From contig NC_084923.1 in NCBI RefSeq assembly GCF_958298935.1, positions 29,232,501 to 29,296,500 on the forward strand: a stretch of DNA of 64,000 bases. The letters run 5' to 3'. The translations under genes were made by a program, and so were the position numbers. The notes below the pieces were generated by a model, which did not search any database, was not told the origin of the DNA, and saw nothing but the letters and a program-made list of their open reading frames with translations. The DNA is from Phragmites australis. Lineage: Eukaryota; Streptophyta; Magnoliopsida; Poales; Poaceae. Positions within the stretch are counted from its first letter, which is position 1. Every line of letters starts with the position of its first letter. Of the stretch, positions 1-12,595 are shown piece after piece.

Positions 1-291
1 AATCTAATCAGTACAACATATATCTTTAGGTCCCTACATAAAACACATAAAAGTGAGGCTAGTGTTACCACCTTTTGCCTATCACTCATAATAGTCCATC
101 CACCACAATGCTCTCCATGGCCAATTGACTGCATCAACAGCTTCAAAAACTATGTCCATGCATATCCATTTTCAGCCTCTACCAAAGCAAAAGTAATAGG
201 AAAGAGATTGTTGTTTGCATCTCGTCCCTGTGCAGTCAAAATATGTCCTCCATTCAGCAGCTTCACATGGGTGCAATCCAACCCAATGAAG
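1..291 (-). pseudogene. mudrA-like transposase, start of catalytic domain (fragment)
   Basis: The minus strand reads GLDCTHVKLLNGGHILTAQG, then RDANNNLFPI, FALVEAENGYAW and, after a stop, GGWTIMSDRQK. This is the signature order of the MULE transposase domain (first catalytic Asp in GLD, later GWTxxSDRQKG). The family normally has a catalytic Asp/Glu further on, which would lie left of the window. A TAG falls right after the YAW-T stretch and the frame shifts around 120-140, so the copy is degenerate. The upstream half of the same gene lies 13.8 kb away at 14068-14981, separated by the Ty3 insertion. Confidence 0.85.
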
Positions 292-1160
292 TATAACATC
301 CTGAGTTTAACATGTTAATTAGCTATAAATTTTGCTCCAAATTAAAACTTTTGTGATTAATTAGGCTAACCAAAATCAAGGAGGTATGTATACGAATGTA
401 TATATACCAGTATGTATACATTCATATATTAAATGTATTAAGTTGACCAGGTACTCCAAAATGCACTAAAAATGTTTCCAAAATAATCATAATCCCTGTA
501 TTAAATTGGTTTATGTGAATTGGTTTATGGTTTTTTATGGTTCTTTGTGTGGAGAATTGAAATTAAATGTCTCTCAATTTCAAATATGTTCGTAGATTCT
601 ATTCAACTCAATTCCAATTTGAATTCAAATCTTTTGATTCAGATCATATTCAAGATCTCAAGATCCAAGTCCAAATCATGATTCAAATGTCCCCAATTAA
701 ATTTATGTCAAGACCAAACTCAAATCCAAATTCAAAAACTCCCTTTTGAATTTATTCCAAAACCTACCTCTTTTCCCTTTTCCTTTTCCCTTCTTACTTT
801 TCAACCATTTGTCCCCGCGCTCAATCTCTCCCTACCTTCTCTTTTTCTCAGCCCCGACAGCCCGACCTCGCTCCCCCTCTTTTCTCCCTCGCGTGGCTCA
901 TGCCCAACTAGCCGGCCTCCTTTCCACTCCCTTGCTCGCGCAGGCCGCAGCAGCTACGCATGGCCCAACTCCCGCATTGCTGGCTCACTCCCTCACACAC
1001 GGTCCAAACCCGTCGCTCGCCGTGCCCCTGTGAGCGTGACTGTCCACGCGTCACCCATCCAAGCGCTCGCGTCGTCGCCTTCTCCTTCCTTCTCCAACGC
1101 GACGGTTGGTGAGAGCCACTTGCCTCTCTCGCCCATCCCTCTGTGCTTGTCCATCCCCTT

Positions 1161-1161
<1 letters not shown>

Positions 1162-1194
<33 letters not shown>
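1162..1194. repeat. (CT)n microsatellite
   Basis: An uninterrupted CT tract of about 16 units, followed by an imperfect CT-rich run. It lies about 165 bases upstream of the LTR TATA box. It produces the Ser-Leu and Glu-Arg repeats of several spurious ORFs here. Confidence 0.95.
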
Positions 1195-1198
<4 letters not shown>

Positions 1199-1355
1199 TC
1201 CCCTCTCTGCCCATGCCATCTGGCACCACGACTTTCTCGCCCACGCACACGCCATAGAAAAATGGGGGGCACCGTCCCGCCACCTCACCACCGAGCTACT
1301 GCCGTCAACCACGTGGCACAAACGATCGCACCACCTCTATGTAACTCCCTTCCCC

Positions 1356-1366
1356 TCTATAAATAG
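1356..1366 (+). promoter_or_regulatory. TATA box of the Tekay/Del-like LTR promoter
   Basis: TCTATAAATAG is a good plant TATA match, in a C-rich context typical of plant core promoters. It lies in the 5' LTR in element orientation, so it is the likely retrotransposon promoter. No transcript evidence is available from sequence alone. Confidence 0.55.
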
Positions 1367-4031
1367 TGTAGCCTCGACCCCTCTCCTTCCCCCCCTTTTC
1401 CCATTTCACCGCCATCGCTACCATTGCACGCCACTGCAACTCACCATCGTTGATCACCCATCCACATGCTGCCGGGGAGCTCGAGGAGGACGTCGTCATC
1501 CCTGTGCCACCCTTTGTTCAATAGAAGCCTGACGAGAGCCCGCCCGTACCGGTAGCCGAGCCGCCTCCACTGCAACTGCTTTGTTGCATCACCAGTCACC
1601 ATCCAGCTTCTCACCAATTCCAAGCTCGGTGAGCTTCTCGCCCCCTCGTGCAACCCCCCTAGCTAGTATGTCGTCAGCCCCATGCTTCCTTCTCGCACGT
1701 AGCCATGTGCCGTCAAGCTTTTGCTTCGTTGCCATGCTTTAGCTTGCTGCCGGTGTGCTTGTGCCTCTACTTGTGGTTCGACCATAGTGATGTGTAGTCT
1801 AGGGAGCCTTAGGCTCCTTTTCTTGTAGGGAGATCAAGCGTAGTTGAGGGGAGATGCTGCCCAATTTTGCGCCGCTGCTTAGACCTATTTCGATCACCAT
1901 CTGGCATCACTTCGGCCACAGTACGTCGCTGATAAGCCCCTAGCCAAGTCCCCGTGTCATGTAGAAGCCCGACGTCCATTCATCATCAAGAACCTCCGAT
2001 GAAAACCCCGTTTTGGCGAGCTTGCTGGCGTGGCTCCACCGTGATACCTCATCGTCGGTTGATCCCCTTTGCCGCTCAGCCATATCGCAGGTCGTGGCCC
2101 AAGCCTAGTAGTGGTTGGCCTGCCAAGCCGGCCCAACCACCAAAGGTCATGCCCAGTGGGCCAGCCCAACTCCGTAGCCCACTAAGCCAGCCAGCCCAAA
2201 TTCGAGCAAGTCAGCACTGTGCAGCCTAACACTGTACAGACCAAGCCTGACCTTGCCCTTCTAGGTCTGGACCCGGCCCAATCCGAGCACATTTCGGCCC
2301 ATCTAGTACTATTCATATGGGTCCCACCGAGTCACTATCCATGTGGGTCTAGGCTGCTGTTCAGTGGGTCCCACTCGTTGGCCCCACTTGTGAATAGTGC
2401 AGTCACGTAATTTCTTGATTTAATTTTAGATTAAATCTTCTGAGAGTCATAACCTCTTTGTTCTGGCTCCGATTCCGGCGATTCTTTCGCCAAAATTTAT
2501 CTAAATTCGAGAAATATCTATCCATCATAGGGTGATATCCATTAGGACTCATTTGTCTTTCTATTTGGTGTTATTTGATTCATCCATAGTATATCCCATT
2601 AATGATTGTAATCACAATTGCAGAGCTGCCAGAATTCCGTGAGTGCTGCGCGAGAAACATCAAGAGTGAGAAAGATCCTAAATACAACCAAGATCTTGAA
2701 GAAAACCTCAGAGAAGGTAAGTCATATCTTCTTGATCCTATTAAACCTATGTTTTCAACTAATCTACATGATCAACTAAAACTGGATGTATATCGCATGT
2801 GCTATGTAATGGGTGAAACTATTTGGCAGTGGCAGGTGGAGTAGTACTCTGGATGAGGATGTTCTTGGGGGGCTTGAGTCACCTCTATGGTGTTCATTGT
2901 TAGAGGATACATGCCCCAGTCACTTAAGGACTGAGTCATTACGTCATCTGGCCTAGCCACCCCGTGCAACCATACGCCATGAATGGGCAGGACTTGACCT
3001 CTTCTTCACCAGACTGAGTTGGGCATCATACTAGGAGGTTGAGAGAAGCGGGCAGTCAAGTGTCCATCTGTCCCTCTGTTTGAAGGTTACTACTACTGGC
3101 CTAGGCTTAAAAAGGACTGGCCTTCAGTACATAGACCCTGGCGCTTAGGGGTAAATCTCGTAGAAAAGCCTAGCAGAAAAGATGATTAGAGTGTCTCGGT
3201 ATGAATCGCTCCTCTGTTTGTAACGCTTGGAGGCTGAGCATATCACGTGGGTATAGTGTACAACCTCTACAGAGTGTAAACCTATTTGAATAGTCATGTC
3301 AACGGTCATGGATATGTGAAAGCAGCAATCACGTTGACTAGACTCTGTGTTCATGTGTCTTGATGAGTGAGTGTGTGGACTAGATGTCCATGTGATGAGG
3401 TTGCTGGCTAAATCCGCCAAGATCTGTGTGGTACTAGAGATACACCAGATGTGATGAAATAGACTGTGAGAAAAACCCCTAAGACCGTGTTTACGGTCAT
3501 GGACATGCGAAAAACCCCTAGATATAGCTTGTTACCTGATTTTGAACTACTTAAACTGTTTTGAAGTCAATCCTAGATGATACAATTGGATGCCTGCATA
3601 AAATGATTTACGCTTAAAATTAAACCATAAAGCCTTATCCTTCAATTACCCGCTTTATGCATCTATCAACACCTTGAAGTAGTATAGGGCTTGATGAGTA
3701 CCTTCCGTACTCACTCTTGCGGTCATTTAGATGAAGAAGCCGATGCCGACTTCGCTGGAGGTGAAGACAAGTATAAAGAATAGTCTTAGAAGTCATGTTG
3801 GTACCCTAGCTGCTTGTGCCTTTGGGTCTTGCTTTCCACTGAGTTTTGTTGGTCTCTCGGCCAGGTTTGCAATATACGGTATGGATTGTAACTTTTTATA
3901 CTCTGAACCTTAGTAATTATGTACAAAATTTGACTGTGATACTACAACTGTTGTACTATGCGTATGAACTACTTGATCCAGGGACTAATACAGAATGTAC
4001 AGGAGATCCCGGGATTAGAGTCTTACAGGAG

Positions 4032-4048
4032 TGGTATCAGAGCCATGC
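4032..4048 (+). other. Primer-binding site (tRNA-Met type)
   Basis: TGGTATCAGAGCCATGC follows the 5' LTR end after four bases. It matches the usual initiator-tRNA-Met complementary primer site of plant LTR retrotransposons, fixing the LTR boundary and element orientation. Confidence 0.85.
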
Positions 4049-4330
4049 TTGGTTGTAGGACGTGACCTTAGGATAGAATTGCTCGTGTCTATTTATTTTC
4101 CAAAAACTATGTTATCAAAACTGCTTTCGTACTTACCTTATGTCTTGTTACCTTGGAAAACTTATTATACTAGTTTTAAGCTGTCCCTTTTCCCCGGTAA
4201 ATGGAAGATAAAGACTGGAACACAATACTATGTTTACGAGTGAAGGGCTTTCCCAAGTTGTTGTGGAAAGCTTGTTATCACCTGGGATATACCCGACACC
4301 CAGAGTACACCGAGCGTGAGTACGACGAGA

Positions 4331-5235
4331 ATGGATCCCAAAAGTGTCAAGTTTTGCTATAGATCTTTGACTGTGCAAGATACCCCAACTGGTGACCGTG
4401 ACACGTCAGGAGTACAGTACCCTGACATGTACCGGTTGGTAGCCTATGAAGCACTTCAGCACATGTGCGAGAGATGTGTCAAGGAGGTGGCACACACTCC
4501 CATGGGGCACTTTCCAACTGCCATTGGCCAGCGAGCTACTTGGTGTCCATGCCTAACTGCCATAGAGGATGCAAGATTGGAGGAAGAGGAAGATGACACC
4601 ACAATAGCCATCACATCACAATATCTCCACGCCTTGGAGCACATGCACAATGAGACCTATCAGTTGTTCCAGGTTAGTCACCAGAGGATGAAGGAGTTAA
4701 AGACACACGGAGAGAGCTCTCCGTGTGATGCTGGATCAGATCAGAGTTTAGACCGTAGCCGCCGAAGACACCGTGGTAACAAACTATGAAGGATGGCATA
4801 GGGCAGTAAGGGCGCATCATAGGGATCTTAATGGACAGAATGCCATAAATGGCTCCTGAGTCAGAACAACTGCCAGGAAGAGCACCTTCAATTTACTCGC
4901 GAGTCGGACCCAGCACATCATCCTTTCAAGTGTACATCTACTACTAGCACATATAGCATCAGCTATAACAGATGGTAGGATTGACCCCTCGCTAGTTCCA
5001 GCAACCAGTGGAGTTTAGTGCCGCCAAGCTGATTCATGATGGAGATATGGAAATACCCATCGACGACTCGGAGGAGGAGGACCCTAGTGGGCACGAACTC
5101 GTTAGGGACCATGACAGCGACAACAACGTCGATAGGATCTTCGACCCTACTTCCACCCCAACACCAGCAGGGACCCTCTCACCTACTGAGTCAGCTGCTG
5201 GCAACACCGCTGACAGGTTCACAGATGACACATGA
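4331..5235 (+). pseudogene. Pre-gag ORF remnants of the Ty3 element, function unknown
   Basis: An ATG at 4331 opens a 152-codon frame ending at 4789, with a Met-rich region, an acidic EEEEDD stretch and a basic RRRHRGNK end. A second frame at 5008-5235 is acidic and Pro/Thr-rich and looks like the continuation after a frame change. Both lie between the primer site and gag. I recognise the MDPKSVKFCYRS / YPDMYRLVAYEALQ pattern as recurring in grass Ty3 elements but know no function for it. The helix-prone, charged composition would fit a structural or coiled-coil protein; that is inference. Confidence 0.5.
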
Positions 5236-5540
5236 GGACGACGCGTCGCGACTAGTTAGTAGTAGGAGTAGATCCTTTTGTAGCTTCTATTGTAGATAAC
5301 CCTATATTAGATACTCTAAGAGCATGTTTTTGTCGTTTGTATAACAAAAACTTTTGGTTTAGTGACCTAGCAGGGATAGTCCTTGGTTTGTTTAATACAT
5401 GTTGTTGGTGCTTGTGTTTGGTTATTCTTGTTGGCTCTTGATTGCTTGATTGGCAAGAATTGTCCTTGCTTTTTTCTTGCTTGCTCTCATCTTTTAGCTA
5501 CATCTCAGCTCTTGCTTTCTCTCTTATCTACAAAGAACAG

Positions 5541-5720
5541 ATGGAGTCATCTAGGCAATTGTCTCGCCTTCGGCAACAATGCCATGGGGCTCTCATCATT
5601 GTGGCCCCTGAGGGTGGATCTAAAACCGGAAGTGTGATAACATCCAAAGGGAGAGACGCTACGAGCAAAGGTAAAGGTAGAGGTAGGGTTGCCAACTCTC
5701 AAGTCAGCTGAGAACCAATA
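5541..5720 (+). pseudogene. Start of gag of the Tekay/Del-like element, interrupted
   Basis: ATG at 5541 opens MESSRQLSRLRQ and a basic SKGRDATSKGKGRGR stretch, with a stop at 5709-5711 just before the solo LTR at 5721. Gag resumes at 9681 on the other side of that LTR. Position after the pre-gag ORF and continuity of the element support a gag start; the residues alone carry no diagnostic motif. Confidence 0.45.
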
Positions 5721-8700
5721 TGTCATGGCCCAGAATTTCCAAAACATATAATTAAGTGCTAATGGACGTCATTAGCATCATTTGTTTGGTTTTGAGCAAT
5801 TTTAGGCATGCAATTTTTAATTAAATAAATTGTAAAAATCAATATTAGTTGATGCGTTGTTAAGCAACTCACCATATTTCTATACAACATAGGGTTGGAA
5901 ACAATTTTAGAAATTAGTAGGTGCCTGGAGGAGAATATAAATGAATTTTCCCAAATTTTTGGGAATTATTTTAAAGGCATAAAAATTAACACAAGTTAGA
6001 AAAGCTTGCCTCTTTGGAGAGTTTTCATTTGAATTTGGTGCAAGCTTTTTGGGTCAAACAAGGTAAAATGGATTGTTCATGATTTATAGAAGCCAACAAA
6101 ATTTGTTCCACAATTTTTAGACCACAGTAAGGCCTCCACCTTGATAACCAAAGTAGTGAAGATATTTTTGCCTGGCGGTCACTGTTCATCGGCCCCACCT
6201 GTCATCCCCTTCGCTCAGGCAGCCTCTGCTTCCCCTTCTCCCGCTCTCACAGAGCAAGGCGGCGCCGCAAATCTTGACTTCGGTGGCCAGCTCCACGTTG
6301 CCGGCCAAAAGATCGGCCCAGGCCTTATCTCCTCCTTCGCCTCTGCCTTATATCTCTCTCTCCCTCGCTTGCTCTTCCTGTCGCCCAGAGCACCACAGTG
6401 CCGAGCTGCATTGCGCCGCGCCGCTGGCCAAGCCGACGCGCCACCGGCAAGCTCCCTCGAGCCCGAGCCCAGTAGAGCCGCAGGGAAGAGCGCCCCGAGC
6501 TCCTCCGCCGTTTCCCCTCCTTCCCTGGCTGTTTCCCGCAAGGATTGGAGCCATCCACGCCTTCTTCCCCAACGGCGGCAGCCGAACTCCGCCGCCCTTC
6601 GTCGACCCGCCGTGCCCTCGCTTCTCCGGCCCAACCTGCTGCACGGTGAGCTTCCCCATGCTCCTGTACACCTTTTGCGCACGGCGTTTTTCCTCCGTCC
6701 CGTCACCGGCGCGTGTGTCCACGATGGCCGAGCCGCCGCCGCCTCCCCGCGCGTGCCGCCAGCCGTGCCGCCGTCGAGCTCGTCGGCCGGCGAGCACGCC
6801 GTTAGGTCCACATGCTCGCGTGGAACGCGTAGGTGCATTCGGCCAGGCGTGTTACACCGCCGTTCGTCGTCGGCGAGTCAAGACCGAGCCGCCGTCGTAT
6901 AGTTTCCGCCGTCCGCCGCCGCTAGCCATTCTCCGGCCGTCGACAGTGACAACGTGTGCCTCAAATGGATCCCCGCGCACATGCTGGAGCCACAGCTGCC
7001 GTTGCCAGCCGCTTGGACTGCGCCGCTCGCCGCCGGCGGGCTCAAGCCGAGCCCCGGCCAGCCGTGCTGCGCTCTGTTCTGGCGCGAGTCAGTTTTGACT
7101 CGGGTCAAGATGTGCCGGCCCCGCCGGTCAGTGGCTTGGGCTAGGCCGGTGTCGGTAGAAAAAGGCGTGGGCCCATTTGAATATTAGAGAAAATCGAAAA
7201 TGCGAATTAGAATATTTGTTCAATGTTAAATCGGCTGAAAACTTGATAAATGCATAGGAAATTGTGTAGAGCTCCAAAATTCCTAAAACCAATTTTGTTG
7301 ATTTTGTTGTATCATGATCTATCCATTAAAAATGCTAGTGGCCATGAAATGTGTGCTGTGAATTATTGAGTTAATAGTTTATGTCTAGGCTTTGATAATT
7401 CATACTTAAAGTTTGGTATTTCCAAAATTGATGAATCTAATTTTGTTGGCCTTGTATTGTCATACTCTACACATGAAAAATACTAGGTATTGTGAAAGGT
7501 ATAATTACTTTTATTCAATTAATGAGTGTGTTTAATCTTCAATAATTCATAAACAATTTTTGATGAGTCCAAAATTGGCAAACCAAATTCTGTTAATCTT
7601 GTTAAATTATGCCATGTTTATTAATAATACTAGGGTTTATGAAATGCTTACTGAGGATTAATAAGTTGTTAAAATGGTTTCAATCTTTAAACATTTCATA
7701 ATTGGTTAGTCCATAAATTGAGTTGTGTAAATCCTGTTAGTGGGTTCCTTGTTCACTCAAAAGAGTTGCCCTCTTGTTAAGTATAGTTAACTTTCTTTTG
7801 GATTTAACCTTAGAGTAAGCTTAATCAATCTAGGAAGTTGTCAAATGTTAAACAATAATTCAGATAAGGAAATCCCTAAGGCTTTTAACTCATGGCATAA
7901 GTGCATTGCATCTCCACTGCTGTCTTGCAGTAAAGCATCTTTCATTGCATGTCATTCATATTCATTACATTGCACGCGTGATTCTTTTAGGGAACTTCGA
8001 ACCGGCGAACGAGGCGAACGAGGCTGTCCCCGGAGGTTCCTGCAGTGGTGATCTTGACTCGGGTAACTGTGAGCAGCAGCTAGGGCAGCAAGGCAAGCAT
8101 CTATCATATTGCACCGTGTCAAATTGAAATCTAATATGTTATCTACGCTTATGTATACATTGCATGTGTCGGGTACCGAGTTGGGTAGAACCTATGCCTA
8201 TGCATTCTCCCATTTTGGTCACGTGCCGTGTTGTTCCTAGGAGCCTAGTGGAGTCATCGAGGTCTACTTATAGTTCGCTATGCTTAGTGGTACTTAGGCT
8301 TTCCGGTAGAAGTCGACGACGGCGTCCACCGTTGTCGCGAGCCTAGGGCTTATTACTTGTTCACACTTGTGGTTGTGTTGAGGATGAGTCGGTTTGGTGA
8401 GTGGTGAGTTGAGACGAGGTGTGGGCGGTGTTAGGGGTGTCATCTGCTCACGAGGAGTCCTCAGGCAGTTCGGGAAGGGAACCCGGACACCGTAGACCGC
8501 TTGCACCGGTTAAGCACCGATCATCGGTGTAGTCGGCTTTAGCACTTACCTTACTCACCACATGCTGATATAATGGTAGACGAGCTGATTACCTTCGCAG
8601 ACGTGGTCATGTGGGCCTCGTCATAGACGGTGTGAGTCCGGTTTGAATCCGAGCTTTTAGCGGTATTAGTTTGCTCGAGGAGTAGTTCTAATACCGCCTC

Positions 8701-9675
8701 GCCGAGCTATGGTTGATCCACATGGTTGGGCCTGGTTGGAAAAGGTTGTCACGGGTACCCCCTTGTGCGCATCTTAGCGGGTGGCACAAGCCGTATGGTC
8801 CCTGTGTCGTGTGGGTCCGGGAGTATCCCCCTGCAGGGTGTATAATCAGTTCGAACTGCCGCGCTCTCGGTCATGAGCATCGCTATCGCTTATCTCCACC
8901 GAGCGACCATATTTTGGTCGTAGAGTTTCGATGTGGGTTGTAGTATGGTTGGTTTGGGTGGTTTGGTCGGTATGTGGTCGGTGGTTTGGTGGTAATGGTT
9001 TACTTTTATACACTAGTTTGTTTACATATCTGTTGTGATCGGTTGGTTGGCAGAGTTTGAGTCGGTGGTTGGTTGAGTCAGTTGCTTACACCTAGAGTCT
9101 AGGTTGCTTACCGCTTAATGAACTTAAACATGTTTTAATCCTTGCTACAGCTTTAAATGCATGATCCTTGGAGTCGAGAATATATATATACTCATACTGT
9201 GTAAGACTTGCTAGTACCTTCGTACTAAGGGTGCTGCCCTTAAGTTGCTTTCAGGTTCACAGGTTGGCGAGGAAGAGGCAGTTTTCGGCTACTTTTTGCC
9301 TGCCGATCCGGGTGACGGGCAGGGGTAGCACATTCTACTCCAACCTCCGGCGCTTTTGGTATGGAGCCTAAGGGCATCCGGCTTCATACTCTTTTGTTGT
9401 ATAGGTTTCTCTTCCGCTGCGTAGTTGTTGTTGTTCCTCTTTTGTTGTAAATTGTGTAAGCAGTTGCATGTTTAATAATTGTAATTCAGTTTAATTACTT
9501 GCTCTCTATTAAACTGTGTTGGGATATTTGAGTTGGAAGGCATGTGTTCCGATCCTGGGCACAAAACACGTGCCGGGACTACCGGAATGGTATTCTGATT
9601 AATCGTCGAGGTTGTGATTATGAATAATGATCCTCCTGATGATTAATTAGAATTCCATTTGGACGGTTCCTCACA
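5721..9675. mobile_element. Solo LTR of about 3.96 kb inserted in gag
   Basis: The segment starts TGTCATGGCC and ends GGTTCCTCACA, and is flanked by the exact 5-bp repeat CAATA at 5716-5720 and 9676-9680. It has no primer site, polypurine tract or polymerase domain, so it fits a solo LTR left by LTR-LTR recombination. A GC-rich part (6140-7180) holds overlapping long frames on both strands with no domain and no agreement on one frame; these are not called as genes. Its 3' part resembles other large grass Ty3 LTRs. The parent element was not found in the window, so orientation is unproven. Confidence 0.8.
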
Positions 9676-9680
9676 CAATA

Positions 9681-10392
9681 GAGCATGAAGTCTAGCAAAG
9701 CTACCGCAGAAGTCAAGGAACCCCACTGCTCCCACCACCGGAGACTAACCTGGTGGCGATGATGGCCAACCAAACTCATCTACTGGAGGCCATAGCACAA
9801 GCAGGAAACAACAACCAAGGTTATGGACCGTAGAACAAGATGTTAGAGTTCATGAGGATCAAACCTCCAACTTTTGACAGTACCGAAGACCCATCGGAGG
9901 CTGATGACTGGCTAAGGGCCATCACCAGTAAGCTCAAAGTCATCAATTGTAAGGGTCAAGAAAGGGTGAATCTAGCAGCCCCCTTAGCTTACTGGATCAG
10001 CAACAGAATGGTGGGACAACTACTACGAGGCATCAGTAGATGCCAATGTCATCACTTGGGAGGAATTTTGTGAAGAGTTTCGGAAGTACCATGTACTGGA
10101 AGGGACTATAGAAATGAAGGCTGATGAATTTAATAGCCTAAAGCAAGGATCAATGACAGTAAACCAGTACATCCAGAAGTTCATATGTCTTTCCTGCTAT
10201 GCCTTGGAAGACGTGTCAACAGACAAGAAGAAGCAACATCATTTCAAAAAGGGGCCGCAATGTAGCTTGCATGTCTAGCTCGAACCTGTCATCTACCCTG
10301 ATTTCAACACTATGATAAACAGGACCATCCTTCTAGAAGAGGCCCTTGCAACCATAGAGGTAGAATGGAAGAGAAAGTTCTCCGACTAGAGG
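9681..10392 (+). pseudogene. gag of the Tekay/Del-like element (main part), degenerate
   Basis: Coding resumes with LLEFMRIKPPTFDSTEDPSE and ADDWLRAI, the start of the retrotransposon gag domain, which usually reads FLxLxPPTFxGxxDPxEADDWL. Frame changes near 10010 lead to WEEFCEEFRKYHV and LKQGSMTVNQYI, further core motifs of the same domain. Stops near 10276 and 10388 break the frame. A zinc knuckle would follow; around 10580-10640 GHYMKDCPDANRN is readable. Several frameshifts mean no complete Gag can be made. Confidence 0.8.
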
Positions 10393-10739
10393 CACCAGAG
10401 CAGTAGGTCCTAGGAGACAACTCTCAACCATAGGTAGAGATTCCAATATCAATAGTAGCAAACTCTGTAATATCAGACTCTAGGATCCACATCCCGCACA
10501 GCAGCATCCTCCCCGTCATTCCAACGCAGGGTAGTCCCAGTAAAGTAGCACCTTGACGCCAGCAGTTAGGCAGAGAACATGCTACATCTAACATCAATCA
10601 GGTCACTACATGAAGGACTGCCCCGATGCCAATAGGAACAGTGCTCTAGCCCATTCAGCCCCTAGAGCTCCAACAACAGGAGCTGGATGAGAAGGGAATC
10701 AGTCAGCTGGACAATCACGAAACCATGGATGAGGCCGCG

Positions 10740-12595
10740 TCGACCACATCGACGTGCAAGAAGCACCAGAAGTCATACTCGGTGAGTTTCCCGTCAACTC
10801 AACCCTTGCAACAATCTTATTTGATTCTGGAGCTTCGCATTCATTTGTTTCTTCAAAGTTTGCTACACTTCCTAAGTTACCAATTGTGGTTCTTAAGAAT
10901 CCTAACCTTATTCTATCCCATGCTGTCGTCTAGGATGCTCGCGGGTTAAATTCCGTTTAAGTGGGGTAGATTTCCTAGCAAACATAGTTATTCTGAATTC
11001 AAATAGAATAGATGTCATACTAGGCAATATAGCTTGTGCTAGTAGAAGAGTTACCCTGGTCAATCATAAAGGAATCAAGGTAGAGTTTGAGCCTAAAGGA
11101 CCCAAATCTGACCCAATGGTATGCAACTTGACTGCCCAGTCAATAGAAGATGTGCCAGTAGTATGTGAGTACCCAGATGTATTCCTAGAGGAATTACCTG
11201 GTATACCACCGGACCGCGACATATAGTCTGTTATTGATCTCTTACCTGGAACAGCCCCGATTGCCAAGAGACCTTATAGGATGGCAGTCAATGAACTAGA
11301 GTTATTGGAGGAACAGATTAGAGAATTACAAGCAAGTGGTTTCATCAGACCTAGTCCTTCACCATGGGGATCACCAGTTCTGTTTGTAGAGAAGAAAGAT
11401 AGGAGTCAAAGGATCTGTGTTGATTGCCATTCCTTGAATGAGATGAGCATCAAGAACAAGTACACACTACCCCGAATTGACGATCCGTTCGATGAGTTAA
11501 GAGGACCCAAATACTTTTTTAAGATAGATTTAAGATCTAGATACTACCAATTAATGATTAGGAAAAGTGACATCCAGAAAACCACCTTTATAACAATGTA
11601 TGGATTGTATGAGTTTACAGTCATATCATTTGGATTGACAAATACCCCAGCATACATTATAAATCTGATGAACAAGGTGTTCATAGAAGAACTAGACCGA
11701 TTTATGGTAGTGTTTATTGATGATATTCTCATCTACTCAAGAAGTGTCGAAGAGCACGAACATCATCTGAGGGTGATTATGGAAAGGCTAAGAGCACATT
11801 AGCTCTACGCCAAATTCAGCAAGTGTGAGTTTTGGCTTCAAGAAGTGGCATTTCTTGGACATATCCTCATGATAGAAGGAGTATCGGTGGACCCTTTGAA
11901 AGTTGAGGCAGTGGTTAAGTGGATTCAACCAATCAATATCTCAGAGATCAGAAGCTTCCTTGGACCGACAGGTTATTACCTCAAGTTTATTGAGGGATTT
12001 TTAAAATTGGCTAAGCCAATGACCAATCTTCTCTAAAAAGACGCCAAGTTTAAATGAGATGAAGCCTGCGAGAAGAGTTTTCAAAAACTCAAGAAGAGAC
12101 TGACTACCGCCCCGATGTTAAAGTTGCTAGATATCCAGAAAGACTTCGTGGTTTATTATGATGCCTCACGCCAAGGTTTAGGTTGTGTATTGATGCAAGA
12201 AGGCAAGGTTGTAGCTTATGCATCTAGGCAACTGAAGCCGCATGAAGAAAATTACCCAACCTATGACCTAGAGTTGATAGCGGTTGTGCATGCGCTTAAG
12301 ATATGGAGACACTATCTTCTTAGAAATAAGTACGAGATTTATACGGATCACAAGAGCCTGAAGTATATTTTCACTCAGTCAAAGTTGAATCTGAGCAAAA
12401 AAGATGGTCAGAGTTGATAAAAGATTACTAAAAGATTACAATCTAAATATCCAATATCACCCGGGCAAAGCTAATGTTGTGGCTGACGCCCTGAGTAGAA
12501 AAGTTTACTACAGTAGTCTTCAAGTACCAAAGGTAAGACCAGAACTTCTCTCAGAAATGCAACATTTGAATCTATCAGGATCTATGTGGTATTAG
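10740..12595 (+). pseudogene. pol of the Tekay/Del-like element: protease, reverse transcriptase, RNase H (no integrase)
   Basis: The protease motif FDSGASHSF is encoded from 10820. The RT follows (11281-11802 and on) with [26 protein letters not shown] (usually VDYRxLN), and the catalytic FIDD at 11712-11723 within [19 protein letters not shown] and RSFLG motifs lie at 11845-12036. RNase H has [15 protein letters not shown] and [11 protein letters not shown], ending at YHPGKANVVADALSRK near 12510. The expected integrase zinc finger, core and chromodomain are absent: at about 12582 the sequence passes straight into LTR-like DNA. Stops at about 10927, 11223, 11800 and 12034 confirm a pseudogene. 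Confidence 0.9.

Larger units (their letters stand above)
292..4027 (+). repeat. 5' long terminal repeat (3.7 kb) of the Tekay/Del-like element
   Basis: It runs from just after the TSD to ...GAGTCTTACA, four bases before the primer-binding site. The last 1.2 kb (about 2800-4027) match 12840-14062, the 3' LTR. A TATA-like box lies at 1356-1366, so U3 would be about 1.1 kb and R/U5 about 2.6 kb. Open frames at 746-1530 and 1954-2410 in the GC-rich part lack start context or conserved domains and are not called as genes. Confidence 0.8.

Noticed and set aside
746..1532. Overlapping open frames around the CT repeat in the first LTR
   Set aside because: They arise from a CT microsatellite and GC-rich LTR sequence, lie on both strands, and carry no domain.
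6141..7108. Long GC-rich frames (up to 274 codons) on both strands
   Set aside because: They lie inside a solo LTR with exact TSD. Low-complexity Ser/Pro/Arg composition and no shared conserved frame suggest chance openness.
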